Below the pieces are notes generated by a model, which was not told where the DNA came from, made no database searches, and saw nothing but the letters and a program-made list of their open reading frames with translations. Made by a program: the position numbers and the translations under genes. 64,000 bases of DNA from Hymenobacter sp. BT559. GTDB lineage: Bacteria > Bacteroidota > Bacteroidia > Cytophagales > Hymenobacteraceae. Shown here piece after piece: positions 27,466-35,983 of this stretch; within the stretch, counting starts at the first letter, position 1, and each line of letters starts with the position of its first letter. The stretch covers positions 124,001 to 188,000 of the forward strand of contig NZ_JAGETY010000009.1 of the NCBI RefSeq assembly GCF_017571525.1, written 5' to 3'.

Positions 27466-28146
27466 ATGGGGTCTTTTTTGCATATCTGGCAGGCCGACTT
27501 AGCTAGCCCCTCCCCTAGCTGGGAGCCCGCCGAAGCCAGCCTGGGTCCGGCCGAAATGGCCCGACAGGCCCGGCTGCACGTCCCGGCTCAGCGCCAGGCA
27601 TACGGCCGGGCCCACGCCTTTATGCGGGCCGTACTATCGCTTTATACCGAGCTGCCGCCCAATGCCTTAGCTTTTGCCTTGACGTACAAAGGCAAGCCTT
27701 ATCTGCTAGGCTCCGACCTGCACGTCAACCTGTCGTACCGCGGTGAGCGGGCTTTGCTGGCCATCTCGAATGCCGGCCCGGTGGGAGCCGATGTAGAGCA
27801 ACTGCGGCTGCTGCCCGATACAGAGGCGCTGATAAAGGAGCTCTTTTCCGAAACCGAGCAGCTAGGGCTGCAAGTGGCCCCACCGGCCGCCTACTGGCCG
27901 TTTTTTTACACTATCTGGACGCGCAAAGAGGCCTATGCTAAAGCGCTCGGCATGGGCCTGGCAGTGCCCTTTGCCGGGTTTTCGGTGCTGGCGCCGGGGC
28001 CGGGCGGCCAGCCCTTGCTCACAGCGCCGGCCGGCGCCCAGCTCACCAGCTTTGCGGTGGGCGTGGGTCACCAGGGCGCCGTGGCCTTGCTGGCGGAGGG
28101 CAGCCCCCTCACTCCACAGCACTTCCGGTACCCCATTGATTTATAA
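27466..28146 (+). CDS. Sfp-type 4'-phosphopantetheinyl transferase
   Basis: This 226-residue enzyme transfers phosphopantetheine from CoA to a Ser of a carrier protein. The two family signatures are present: GPVGADVEQL (Mg-binding Asp and Glu) near residue 107, and FYTIWTRKEAYAKALGMGL (the W..KEA motif) near 150. LHVNLSYRGERALLAIS before the first signature is also typical. It starts 71 bases after the synthetase stop on the same strand, so it most likely activates the synthetase carrier domain at Ser745. No separate promoter is evident. Confidence 0.93.
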   Translation: MGSFLHIWQADLASPSPSWEPAEASLGPAEMARQARLHVPAQRQAYGRAHAFMRAVLSLYTELPPNALAFALTYKGKPYLLGSDLHVNLSYRGERALLAISNAGPVGADVEQLRLLPDTEALIKELFSETEQLGLQVAPPAAYWPFFYTIWTRKEAYAKALGMGLAVPFAGFSVLAPGPGGQPLLTAPAGAQLTSFAVGVGHQGAVALLAEGSPLTPQHFRYPIDL

Positions 28147-28301
28147 GACATCTCAGCAGAGAAAGTAACCTGCTGACTTGCAGCAGTATGACAAGGAAAC
28201 GAGTGGTTGGCAACAGACCACGGATATTTTTTAGTGTTTTCAGCGGAACAATGTACCTACATCAATTGTCTACCTACTGAATCCTTCAAACACTATCCTT
28301 C

Positions 28302-29018
28302 ATGGCACAATCTGTTTTGCACCCGGCCGGCAGCCGGGGCCACGCCAACCACGGCTGGCTCAACTCTTACCACACGTTCAGCTTCGCTAACTACCAGGAC
28401 CCTAGCCGGATGCACTTTGGCGCGTTGCGCGTTCTTAATGATGATACCGTGGCGGGCGGCATGGGCTTTGGCCGCCACCCGCACGATAACATGGAGATTA
28501 TCAGCATTCCGCTCTCGGGCGACCTGGAGCACCAGGACTCGCTGGGCAATAAGGCGGTGATTCGGCAAAACGACGTGCAGGTGATGAGCGCCGGCACGGG
28601 GGTAGCGCACAGTGAAAAAAACCACAGCGCTACCGAGGCCGTTAAGTTCTTGCAAATCTGGGTGTTTCCCAACAAGCGCGGGGCGGCCCCACGTTACGCG
28701 CAGCAAAGTTTTCCGCCGGCCGAGCGCCACAACCGCCTGCTGCAAGTGGTGTCGCCCAACGCGGCCGAAGGCGACGTATGGATAAACCAGGATGCCTGGT
28801 TTCACCTTGGTAAGTTCGACCAGGGCTTTAGCACGGAGTATCAGCTCAAAAAGGCTGGCAACGGTGTGTATGCCTTCGTGCTGGAAGGTGATGTGACCAT
28901 CAATGGCCAGGCGCTGCATCGCCGCGACGGCTTCGGCCTCTGGGAAGTTGATAAGCTTGACATCAAAGCCGATAGCGCCGCCGAGCTGCTGCTGATGGAA
29001 GTTCCGATGCAGTTTTAA
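28302..29018 (+). CDS. Pirin-family bicupin protein
   Basis: This is a 238-residue pirin of the YhaK/quercetinase-like group. The metal-binding segment is FGRHPHDNMEIISI with a later VMSAGTGVAHSEKNH, giving the His/His/Glu/His set. The second cupin half is weaker and ends LLMEVPM. Bacterial pirins are cytoplasmic iron proteins, some with quercetin dioxygenase activity. A second pirin gene follows after 38 bases; the two share about the same layout and probably arose by duplication. Confidence 0.9.
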   Translation: MAQSVLHPAGSRGHANHGWLNSYHTFSFANYQDPSRMHFGALRVLNDDTVAGGMGFGRHPHDNMEIISIPLSGDLEHQDSLGNKAVIRQNDVQVMSAGTGVAHSEKNHSATEAVKFLQIWVFPNKRGAAPRYAQQSFPPAERHNRLLQVVSPNAAEGDVWINQDAWFHLGKFDQGFSTEYQLKKAGNGVYAFVLEGDVTINGQALHRRDGFGLWEVDKLDIKADSAAELLLMEVPMQF

Positions 29019-29056
29019 GCTACCCTACTGGTTATCTCCAAACAACCTAGACACCC

Positions 29057-29767
29057 ATGAAAACCCGCCTCACCCGCGCCACCGAGCGCGGCCTCAAAGA
29101 CATTGGCTGGCTGCAAAGCAATTTTTCGCTCAGCTTCGGCCCCTATGCCGACCCCGAGCGTAGCGGTTTCGGGCTGCTGCGCGTATTCAACGACGACTTT
29201 GTGCAGCCGGGCGGCGGCTTTGGCATTCATGGCCACGCCAACATGGAAATCATTTCGGTGATGCTGGCTGGCAGCATGAACCACAAAGACACACTAGGGT
29301 ACACTGAGGTAGTGCACCAGGACTGGGTGCAGATAATGAGCGCGGGCAGCGGCCTGCGCCACGAGGAGCACAACGTGGGCGAGGATACCGTCAATTTTCT
29401 GCAAATCTGGATTGAGCCCAAGCTCCAGAATATCGGCCCGCGCTACCAGCGCCGCAGCTTTCCGGAAGCCAAGCGCGAAAACCAGCTCACGACCATCGTT
29501 AGCAACGAGGAAGGCCAGGCGCACTGCTGGATAAACCAGAACGCCAAGCTCTCGCTAGGGTACTACACCGAGGCGCAGACGGTTGAGTATCAGTTTAAGC
29601 CGCTCAACAAGCTGCTGTTCTTGTTTGTTATGAGCGGGGCCGTGACGGTAGACGGCCAGTCCGTGGCCGAGCGCGAGAGCCTGGGCATCTGGGACACTGA
29701 CCGCATCAGCATTGCAAGCACGCCAGGCACGCGTTTTCTGCTGATTGAGGCACCGATAAATCACTAA
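29057..29767 (+). CDS. Pirin-family bicupin protein, second copy
   Basis: This 236-residue protein parallels its upstream neighbour: GFGIHGHANMEIISVMLAG supplies two metal His and a Glu, and IMSAGSGLRHEEHN supplies the last His. The N-terminus (KTRLTRATERGLKDIGWLQSNFSLSFGPY) and FLLIEAPI ending are typical. It is 38 bases after the first pirin and almost certainly cotranscribed. The divergence between the copies is large, so this is not a recent duplication. Confidence 0.9.
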   Translation: MKTRLTRATERGLKDIGWLQSNFSLSFGPYADPERSGFGLLRVFNDDFVQPGGGFGIHGHANMEIISVMLAGSMNHKDTLGYTEVVHQDWVQIMSAGSGLRHEEHNVGEDTVNFLQIWIEPKLQNIGPRYQRRSFPEAKRENQLTTIVSNEEGQAHCWINQNAKLSLGYYTEAQTVEYQFKPLNKLLFLFVMSGAVTVDGQSVAERESLGIWDTDRISIASTPGTRFLLIEAPINH

Positions 29768-30143
29768 TTTATAACTACTTCACTCGCTCGCGCCGGCTAC
29801 AGGGCGCGGGGCGGGTAAGCGCCCGGGCTTGGGCTGCGCAGGCAGTCGGGCTCGGGCGCACTAGTTAGGGCCTGGTTGAACTTGGCCGGGGGGCTAGCCC
29901 CGGCAGCTAAAAAATTAGGACAGCGTTAAAATAAATGGCGGCCTTATACGCCTACTTATCGCAGTAGGAATGTAGTGCACACCCAAAAACCGGCCGGCCT
30001 ACGTCTGTTTTTCGACCATTTGCCAATTTTAGTCAAACATTCTACATAGAAGGCAGTTTTTAACGCCTGCCGCGAAAATCAAGCGAAGCGTTTGCGAAGG
30101 CAACCATTTATCGTCCAGATAATTACACAAGTCAAAATCTACT
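29768..30143. other. 376-base gene-free region
   Basis: The left half is GC-rich (pirin 3' side); the right half is AT-richer and should contain the promoter of the PAP2 gene. I could not find a full -33/-7 pair. No ORF of coding character is seen on either strand. Confidence 0.5.
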
Positions 30144-31196
30144 ATGAGCTCTTCTTTACAGTGTATAAAACGCGCTCTTTTAGTAAGCTGCGCCGTGCTG
30201 CCGCTGCTAGGCCATGCCCAGGGTGGGGCGGCCGATACGGCCAGGCTAGCCGAGGTGCCGGCGCGCATCAGCGACTATGAGGTGGCGCCGGGTGTGACGT
30301 ACCATTATGAAAAGCCGCGGCCCTTTCAATGGCTTTACCACATTCCGCGCGATGTGGGCCAGCTGCCGGGCTACGCGTTTCAGCGCCGCCATGTGCCAGC
30401 GCTGGTGGGGGTGGTGGCTAGCACGGCCGCCCTCTGGGTGGCCGACCAGCGCATTATTGACGGGGCGCAGCAGTTTGGCCGCTACGTGGGCCTGAAGGCT
30501 ACCGACAGCCAGAAGTCGCTGGTAGATGTTCCGCTTCACGTGGCGGCCGTAAATCTGCCGCTGCAATTCAACGTGCCCGACAACCTCAACAGCTGCTTCT
30601 ACTACCTGGGCGATGGCTGGACGCACCTGGCCATTGCGAGCAGCTTTTGGCTGTATGGGGGCACGCACCGCGACAACCGCGCCCTGCAGGTGTCGAGCCA
30701 GCTTGGCGAGGCCATCCTGAGCACCGGCCTGGTGGTGCAAACCCTGAAGCACCTGACCGGCCGCCAGAGCCCCTACCTGGCCACGCACAATCGTGGCAAC
30801 TGGGATTTGCTGCCCGCTTATAATACCTATCAGCACTTTGTGCCCAACTACGACGCCTTTCCTACGGGCCACTTGTCTACGGCGATGGCCACGGTCACGG
30901 TCATTGCCGAAAACTACCCCGAGTACCGGTTCATCCGCCCGGTGGGCTACTCGCTGATGGGCGTGCTCGGCTACGCCATGCTCAACAACGGCGTGCACTG
31001 GGCCAGCGACTATCCGCTGGGCATTGCCCTGGGCTATGCAATGGCCAAAATAGCGGTGTACCACGGCCGCACCCGGGTGGGCACCGCCAGCAGGCCCGTG
31101 GGCCTAGCGCCGCAGCGGGCGTGGTGGCGGCAGGCGCGACTATCGCCGTTTACCACCGGCCCTTTTACTGGCGTGGCCGTGAGCTGGCTGCCCTAG
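30144..31196 (+). CDS. PAP2-family membrane-associated phosphatase
   Basis: A 350-residue protein with a signal peptide (cleavage near Ala-Gln at 26-27) and a PAP2 phosphatase domain in the C-terminal half. The three signatures are visible: KHLTGRQSP, FPTGHLS (catalytic His) and GVHWASDYPLG (nucleophile His and Asp). Such enzymes remove phosphate from lipid phosphates such as phosphatidate or undecaprenyl diphosphate at the periplasmic face. The extra N-terminal region of about 120 residues is common in Bacteroidota members. Substrate is not determined. Confidence 0.88.
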   Translation: MSSSLQCIKRALLVSCAVLPLLGHAQGGAADTARLAEVPARISDYEVAPGVTYHYEKPRPFQWLYHIPRDVGQLPGYAFQRRHVPALVGVVASTAALWVADQRIIDGAQQFGRYVGLKATDSQKSLVDVPLHVAAVNLPLQFNVPDNLNSCFYYLGDGWTHLAIASSFWLYGGTHRDNRALQVSSQLGEAILSTGLVVQTLKHLTGRQSPYLATHNRGNWDLLPAYNTYQHFVPNYDAFPTGHLSTAMATVTVIAENYPEYRFIRPVGYSLMGVLGYAMLNNGVHWASDYPLGIALGYAMAKIAVYHGRTRVGTASRPVGLAPQRAWWRQARLSPFTTGPFTGVAVSWLP

Positions 31197-31263
31197 CCAG
31201 CTCAGCAGCAAGCAGTAATGAGCGGCTTCGCAAGTATTCCCATAAGTTAGGGCGTATGGCCGG

Positions 31264-31294
31264 TTGGCCCCGCTAGGGGTAGCTGGTATCTTTG
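31264..31294 (+). promoter_or_regulatory. Bacteroidota promoter for the TetR gene
   Basis: TTG at 31264-31266 and TATCTTTG at 31287-31294 are 20 bases apart and match the -33/TAnnTTTG consensus. The ATG at 31320 follows about 20 bases after the expected transcription start. Confidence 0.55.
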
Positions 31295-31319
31295 GTCGCT
31301 TCTCCCTCCTTGTTTCAAC

Positions 31320-31943
31320 ATGCCAACGCCCGCGCTTAGCAAAGAAGAACAGATTCGCGAGCGCATATTGTGCGCGGCGCAGCAGCTGTTTCAGCAGCAC
31401 GGCCTGCACAAGGTGACCATGGACGACATTGCCCGGGCGCTGGGCCGCGGCAAAAGCTCGCTGTATTACTACTATAAAAGCAAAGAAGAGATTTTTGAGG
31501 CCATGCTCGACCGCGAAATCCGGGAAGTGCTGGCTGAGGTGGAGCAAGCCGTGGCGCTAGCCCCTACGGTGGAGGAAAAACTGTACACCTTCTGCATGAC
31601 GCGCCTGCAGAAGCAGCGCCAAAAAGCGGCGCTCAATGCCCTGGTAGCCGGCGAGGCCCTGCGCAGCCTCGACCTGGTGCACCACATCCGGCAGTGCTAC
31701 CGGCAGCAGCAGGCCGACCTGCTGCGCCAGATTTTTGCCGGGGCCGAGGGCAGCCTGGCCGCCTGCGCCTGCCCGCACAGCGTGGAGGCGCTCACGGTGC
31801 TTATCCTGGCGGGGCTGCGGGGCTTGGGCGAAGAGCTGGTTTTTTCGGACAGCCTGGCCCTCGTTGAGCCGGCCATCCGGATGCTGTGCCACACGCTGGC
31901 CGCCGCGCCGCTGCTGCCCGCCCCCAGCCAGCCTAGCAGCTGA
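31320..31943 (+). CDS. TetR/AcrR-family transcriptional regulator
   Basis: A 207-residue regulator with a TetR DNA-binding domain at residues 10-60. ILCAAQQLFQQHG leads into VTMDDIARALGRGKSSLYYYYKSKEEI, the helix-turn-helix plus the Tyr-Tyr segment. The rest is the helical ligand and dimer domain with no family-specific mark. No obvious divergent or downstream effector gene is present, so its target cannot be inferred from position. Confidence 0.92.
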   Translation: MPTPALSKEEQIRERILCAAQQLFQQHGLHKVTMDDIARALGRGKSSLYYYYKSKEEIFEAMLDREIREVLAEVEQAVALAPTVEEKLYTFCMTRLQKQRQKAALNALVAGEALRSLDLVHHIRQCYRQQQADLLRQIFAGAEGSLAACACPHSVEALTVLILAGLRGLGEELVFSDSLALVEPAIRMLCHTLAAAPLLPAPSQPSS

Positions 31944-32017
31944 CGCCGAAGCTGCGCTCAGGGAAACTTCGGTGGGCTAAAAATGCTTACTTTTACCCGC
32001 TTCTTCCCGCCCACGCC

Positions 32018-32695
32018 GTGCCCGAGTACCTGCTTTTCGTTGATACCGAAACCTCGGGCCTGCCCGCCGACTGGCGCCGCCCCTACGCCGAGCCGGGCGC
32101 CTGGCCGCACGTGGCGCAGGTGGCGTGGCTTATCTACACGGCCGCCGGCGAGCTGGTGAAGACCGAAAACCACTATATCCGGCCTAGCGACTACGACCTC
32201 ACGCCGGCCTCCATGCAGGTGCACGGCCTCACGCTAGCCTACCTGCACGAGCACGGCGAGGCCCGCCTGCCCGTGATGCAGCGCCTGCACGACGACCTGC
32301 TGCGCTATAGGCCCCTGGTAGTGGGCCACTTCATTGAGCTTGATTACCACATGGTTGGCGTGAGCTTCCACCGCTCGGGCCTCTCCAATGCGCTGCTGGG
32401 GCTGCCCACCTTCTGCACCATGCGCCTCACTGAGCGCTTCTGGCAGCCCATGCGCCAGCAGTACCTGCGCCTGGCCGACTTGTACCAGCGGCAGTTTGGG
32501 CGGCCTATGCAGAAGCAGCACGACGCCCTGGCCGATGCCGAGGCCACCGCGCAGTGCTTTTTTGAGCTGCGCCGCACCGGCGACATCGACGCCGAAACCC
32601 TGGCTAGCCAGCCCCAGCTCAAGCCGCCGCCCACCCACGCCGCCCTGGCCGCCACCCGCCGCCCATTCTGGAAGTACTGGCTGGGCATGATTTAA
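32018..32695 (+). CDS. DnaQ-like 3'-5' exonuclease
   Basis: This 225-residue DEDD exonuclease begins with a GTG at 32018. Exo I is FVDTETSG (Asp and Glu), Exo II is VGHFIELDYHMV (Asp), and Exo III is KQHDALADAEAT with His and Asp, which places it in the DEDDh class. A near-consensus -7 box (TACTTTTA) lies at about 31988. The next gene, 66 bases downstream, encodes a cNMP/CBS/DUF294 protein. An exonuclease next to a DUF294 protein is a pairing I recall from other bacteria, which suggests a shared role in nucleotide metabolism or signalling. Confidence 0.9.
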   Translation: MPEYLLFVDTETSGLPADWRRPYAEPGAWPHVAQVAWLIYTAAGELVKTENHYIRPSDYDLTPASMQVHGLTLAYLHEHGEARLPVMQRLHDDLLRYRPLVVGHFIELDYHMVGVSFHRSGLSNALLGLPTFCTMRLTERFWQPMRQQYLRLADLYQRQFGRPMQKQHDALADAEATAQCFFELRRTGDIDAETLASQPQLKPPPTHAALAATRRPFWKYWLGMI

Positions 32696-32761
32696 TTTTG
32701 ACTTATAACTACCGGTTGTCCTGGCGAAGGCTTTCTTTGCCGTTTGTTACCAAGCATTCTT

Positions 32762-34672
32762 ATGGATAACCGCCTTGCCTTTCTCCGCACCGTCGAGCCC
32801 TTTAACCTGCTGCCGCCCGAGGTGCTCGAAGAGGTAGCGGCGCTGCTGCAAGAGGTGACGCACGCACGCGAGGCCGTTATCTACCACCAGGGTGAGACCA
32901 AGCTGCGCGGCGTCGATTTGATTATTGAGGGCGGCTACGACACATTTTTCTTCGATAGCCAGCAGGCGCGGCGCCTGCCCGAGTTTTACGGGCCTAGTAC
33001 CTGCTACGGCGGCGTGTCGGTGCTGCTCAATAAGAAGCGCTCGCTGCGCACGGTGCAGGCCCGAGCCGGCACGCGGGTGTACTTCTTGCACCGCAACGAC
33101 TTTCGCAGCCTGTGCCTGGGGTACGATGCTTTTTTCCAGCATTTTACTACGCGCTACGGCCACCTCATGCTCGATGAGGAATACGCCCAACTGGTACACC
33201 CCGGCCCGCAGGCTCCCCAGAATTTTATCGCCGCCGACGAGCTGTACTCGCGCCGCATGGCCGCCGTAGAGCTGCGCGAGGTGCTGGCTTGCCCCGGCAG
33301 CACGCCCACCCACGAGGTAGCGCGCCTCATGGCCAAGTCCCGCAGCAGCTGCTACTTTGTGCTCGGCGACGATGGCCAGCAGATAATAGGCTACGTGACT
33401 GATATCACCTTGCGCGACAAGGTAGTAGCCAGCCTCGGCGATGCGCGCCTGCCCATCAGTACCTACCTCGACTCGCCCACCCGCGCCGTAAGCAGCGAGG
33501 CATTTGTGTATGAGGCGTTGCTGTTAATGTTCCGGACCAAGACGCGCTACCTGCTGGTGGAGAGCCCTAGCAGCGGCTACCGGGGCTTTATCTCGCGCAA
33601 TAAGCTGCTGGCCGAGCAGGCGCAGTCGCCGTTTCTGTTCATTCAGGGCGTAAAGCAGGCGGTGTCGCTGCGCGAGCTGCGGCGCAACTGGCAGAAGGTG
33701 CCCGACATCGTGTTTCAGCTGCTCGACCGGGGTGTAAAGCCCGAAATCGTGAATCAGGTAATCACGACCGTCGCCGATACTATCGCCCTCAAAGTCATTG
33801 AGGATGTGATACGTGAGCTAGGCCCCCCGCCGGCCAAATTCGTGTTTATCGTGCTAGGGTCGGAGGGCCGGCAGGAGCAAACGCTGCTCACCGACCAGGA
33901 CAACGCCATCATTTACGAAGACAAGGCCAACGAGCACCGCGAGGAAGTGCGCGACTATTTCCTGGGCTTTTCGACCGAGGTGTCGGACCGGCTTAACGAG
34001 ATTGGCTTCAGCTTTTGCGAGGGTGGCTTCATGGCCAAAAACCCGAAGTGGACGCACTCGCTCTCGCATTGGAAACGCAACTACACCGAGTGGCTGCACG
34101 AGTCGAACCCCGAGAACGTGATGCGCTTCGCGGCGTTTTTCGACATCCGCTTTCTCTATGGCGAGGCGGCCATCCTCGACGAGCTGCGCGATTTTCTGGA
34201 TACCGAGCTGCAAAAGCCGCTCGACCGCTTTTTGCACTACATGGCCACCAATGCCTTGCAGTACGAGCCGCCGCTCACGTTTTTCAACAACATCCGCACC
34301 TTCGCGGTGGGCGACCAGCAGGTGGTCAACCTCAAGAAAATCATGTCGCCTATCGTGGACGCGGTGCGGGTGTTTGCCCTCAAAAACCGCGTGTTTGCCA
34401 CCAATACCGGCCAACGCCTCGTGGCCCTGCGCCAGCTAGGGGTCTTTACCGAGAAGGAATACCAGGAGCTCTTGCAGTCGTATTACTACCTCATGGGCAT
34501 GCGCCTCAAGAAGCAGGCCGCCCAGATGATGCAAGACAAGCTTCCACCCGATAACTACCTCGACCCCAAGAAGCTAACCAAGGTAGAGCGCGTGACCCTG
34601 AAAGAGATTTTCAAAGTCATTGCCGATTTCCAGCTAAAAATCAAGGTAAATTTTGCCAAGATGCTGAGCTAG
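32762..34672 (+). CDS. cNMP-binding/CBS/DUF294 putative nucleotidyltransferase
   Basis: The ATG at 32762 is preferred over an upstream TTG at 32744. The 636-residue protein has a cyclic-nucleotide-binding-like domain (about 5-130), a CBS pair (about 165-285), and a GlnD/GlnE-like nucleotidyltransferase domain with LGSEGRQEQTLLTDQDNAI (the GS and D.D pattern) near 370. A helical DUF294 C-terminal domain ends it. Members are thought to add or remove nucleotides on a partner protein under nucleotide control. It forms a pair with the DnaQ-like exonuclease upstream. The real substrate is unknown. Confidence 0.9.
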   Translation: MDNRLAFLRTVEPFNLLPPEVLEEVAALLQEVTHAREAVIYHQGETKLRGVDLIIEGGYDTFFFDSQQARRLPEFYGPSTCYGGVSVLLNKKRSLRTVQARAGTRVYFLHRNDFRSLCLGYDAFFQHFTTRYGHLMLDEEYAQLVHPGPQAPQNFIAADELYSRRMAAVELREVLACPGSTPTHEVARLMAKSRSSCYFVLGDDGQQIIGYVTDITLRDKVVASLGDARLPISTYLDSPTRAVSSEAFVYEALLLMFRTKTRYLLVESPSSGYRGFISRNKLLAEQAQSPFLFIQGVKQAVSLRELRRNWQKVPDIVFQLLDRGVKPEIVNQVITTVADTIALKVIEDVIRELGPPPAKFVFIVLGSEGRQEQTLLTDQDNAIIYEDKANEHREEVRDYFLGFSTEVSDRLNEIGFSFCEGGFMAKNPKWTHSLSHWKRNYTEWLHESNPENVMRFAAFFDIRFLYGEAAILDELRDFLDTELQKPLDRFLHYMATNALQYEPPLTFFNNIRTFAVGDQQVVNLKKIMSPIVDAVRVFALKNRVFATNTGQRLVALRQLGVFTEKEYQELLQSYYYLMGMRLKKQAAQMMQDKLPPDNYLDPKKLTKVERVTLKEIFKVIADFQLKIKVNFAKMLS

Positions 34673-34736
34673 CCTATTGCGTAGAATTATTTGTCTTTGC
34701 GAGCCTGCGAAGCAAGGACAGCCGACTGGTAATTGC

Positions 34737-35771
34737 CTAGCGCTGCGACGAGTCGCGCACTACCAGCTTGGGCTTGAGCACGATGCCACGCGGCGTGGCC
34801 GGCGTGTGGCCGGGGCTGGGCAGCATTTTTTGCAATTGCTGCACAGCCGTGCGACCCATTTGCTCGCAGCGCTGGTCCACCGTAGTGAGAGCCGGCTCGG
34901 TGAGCTGCGTAAAGACCTCGTTGCTGAAGCCTGCGATGGCCACGTCTTCGGGCACCCGGAAGCCGAGCTTTTTGGCTACCTGCATGCCGCCCACGGCGGC
35001 TAAGTCATTGGAGCTGAACACGCCATCGGGCCGGCGCGTGGCCGATAGGCGCATGAGGCCGCGCATGGCGGCGGCCCCGCCCTGCTGGCTCAGCTCGCAG
35101 AAGGCGGTGAGGCGCGGGTCGGGCGTGAGGCCGTGGGCGGCCAGAGCGTCGAGGTAGCCCTGGTGCCGGTTTTTGTGGATGTTGACGTGCAGCGGGCCGG
35201 TGAAGTGCGCAATGCGGCGGCAGCCCTGCGCAATAAGGTGCTCCACCACCTGGTAGGCGCCAAGGTAGTCGTTGAGCGTCACCGACGTCACGTTCGTCCC
35301 CTTAAAGCCCTGCACCACGCGGTCGAAGAACACGAGCGGCACGCCCTGCTGGCGCACTGCTTCAAAATGCTCAAAATCAGTAGTTGTATCGGAGAGCGAA
35401 AGCAGGATGCCGGCCACCTGCGCGCCCATCAGCAGCTCGATAATCTGGCGTTCCTGCTGCGCGTCTTCGTTCGATTGGCATATCATCACGTTGAAGCCCG
35501 CCTCGCTGGCCTCGCTGGCAATGCCGTGAATGACTTCCGGAAAAAAATAGCCCGTGATGTGCGGTACTATTACTCCCAGGGTATTGCTGCGGCCCCGGCG
35601 CAGGCCAGCGGCCAGCGGGTTGGGCTGGTAGTGCAACTCCTTGGCCAGCTGGCGCACGCGGGCTTTGGTGGCCTCGCTCACGTCGTGGTGGTCGGCCAGG
35701 GCGCGCGAAATGGTCGAAGCAGACAAGCCCAGGGCCTTGGCGAGGTCGGTGATGGAGGCGCGACGATTCAT
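34737..35771 (-). CDS. LacI/GalR-family transcriptional regulator
   Basis: A 344-residue regulator. The helix-turn-helix is SITDLAKALGLSASTISRALADHHDVSEATKARV, followed by the hinge helix NPLAAGLRRGRSNTLGVIVP. The rest is a periplasmic-binding-like ligand domain with a sugar-type core. A -7 element lies just upstream. LacI proteins usually control sugar genes; none is adjacent here, and the nearest sugar locus is the SusCD operon, which has GCAA/TTGC palindromes in its leader. Confidence 0.94.
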   Translation of the reverse strand: MNRRASITDLAKALGLSASTISRALADHHDVSEATKARVRQLAKELHYQPNPLAAGLRRGRSNTLGVIVPHITGYFFPEVIHGIASEASEAGFNVMICQSNEDAQQERQIIELLMGAQVAGILLSLSDTTTDFEHFEAVRQQGVPLVFFDRVVQGFKGTNVTSVTLNDYLGAYQVVEHLIAQGCRRIAHFTGPLHVNIHKNRHQGYLDALAAHGLTPDPRLTAFCELSQQGGAAAMRGLMRLSATRRPDGVFSSNDLAAVGGMQVAKKLGFRVPEDVAIAGFSNEVFTQLTEPALTTVDQRCEQMGRTAVQQLQKMLPSPGHTPATPRGIVLKPKLVVRDSSQR

Positions 35772-35806
35772 ACAGCAGCGGAAAGAGCGAAAACTAAACG
35801 GGCACT

Positions 35807-35814
35807 CAAAGCTA
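35807..35814 (-). promoter_or_regulatory. -7 element of the LacI gene
   Basis: TAGCTTTG on the minus strand matches TAnnTTTG. It sits 36 bases upstream of the ATG at 35771, giving a leader of under 30 bases. No -33 TTG at the usual distance was found. Confidence 0.4.
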
Positions 35815-35983
35815 CAAAGATGGGCCGAGCGCTGCTATCGCCCGGCCAACTGCACAAACTGGCCCCTAGCCAGCCCCGCCGGAGGGTAGCTGGTCGAAAC
35901 TGTTCGGCTTACGTATGTTGCCGAACGCCCGGCCGGCGGCGAATGTTGCCGGCTGTATTAGCTCGGCTAGTGTAGCTTGCCAT

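Noticed and set aside
34690..34735. Possible small RNA or terminator after the DUF294 gene
   Set aside because: It is only a fragment of the GCGAAGC-type repeat without a full second arm.
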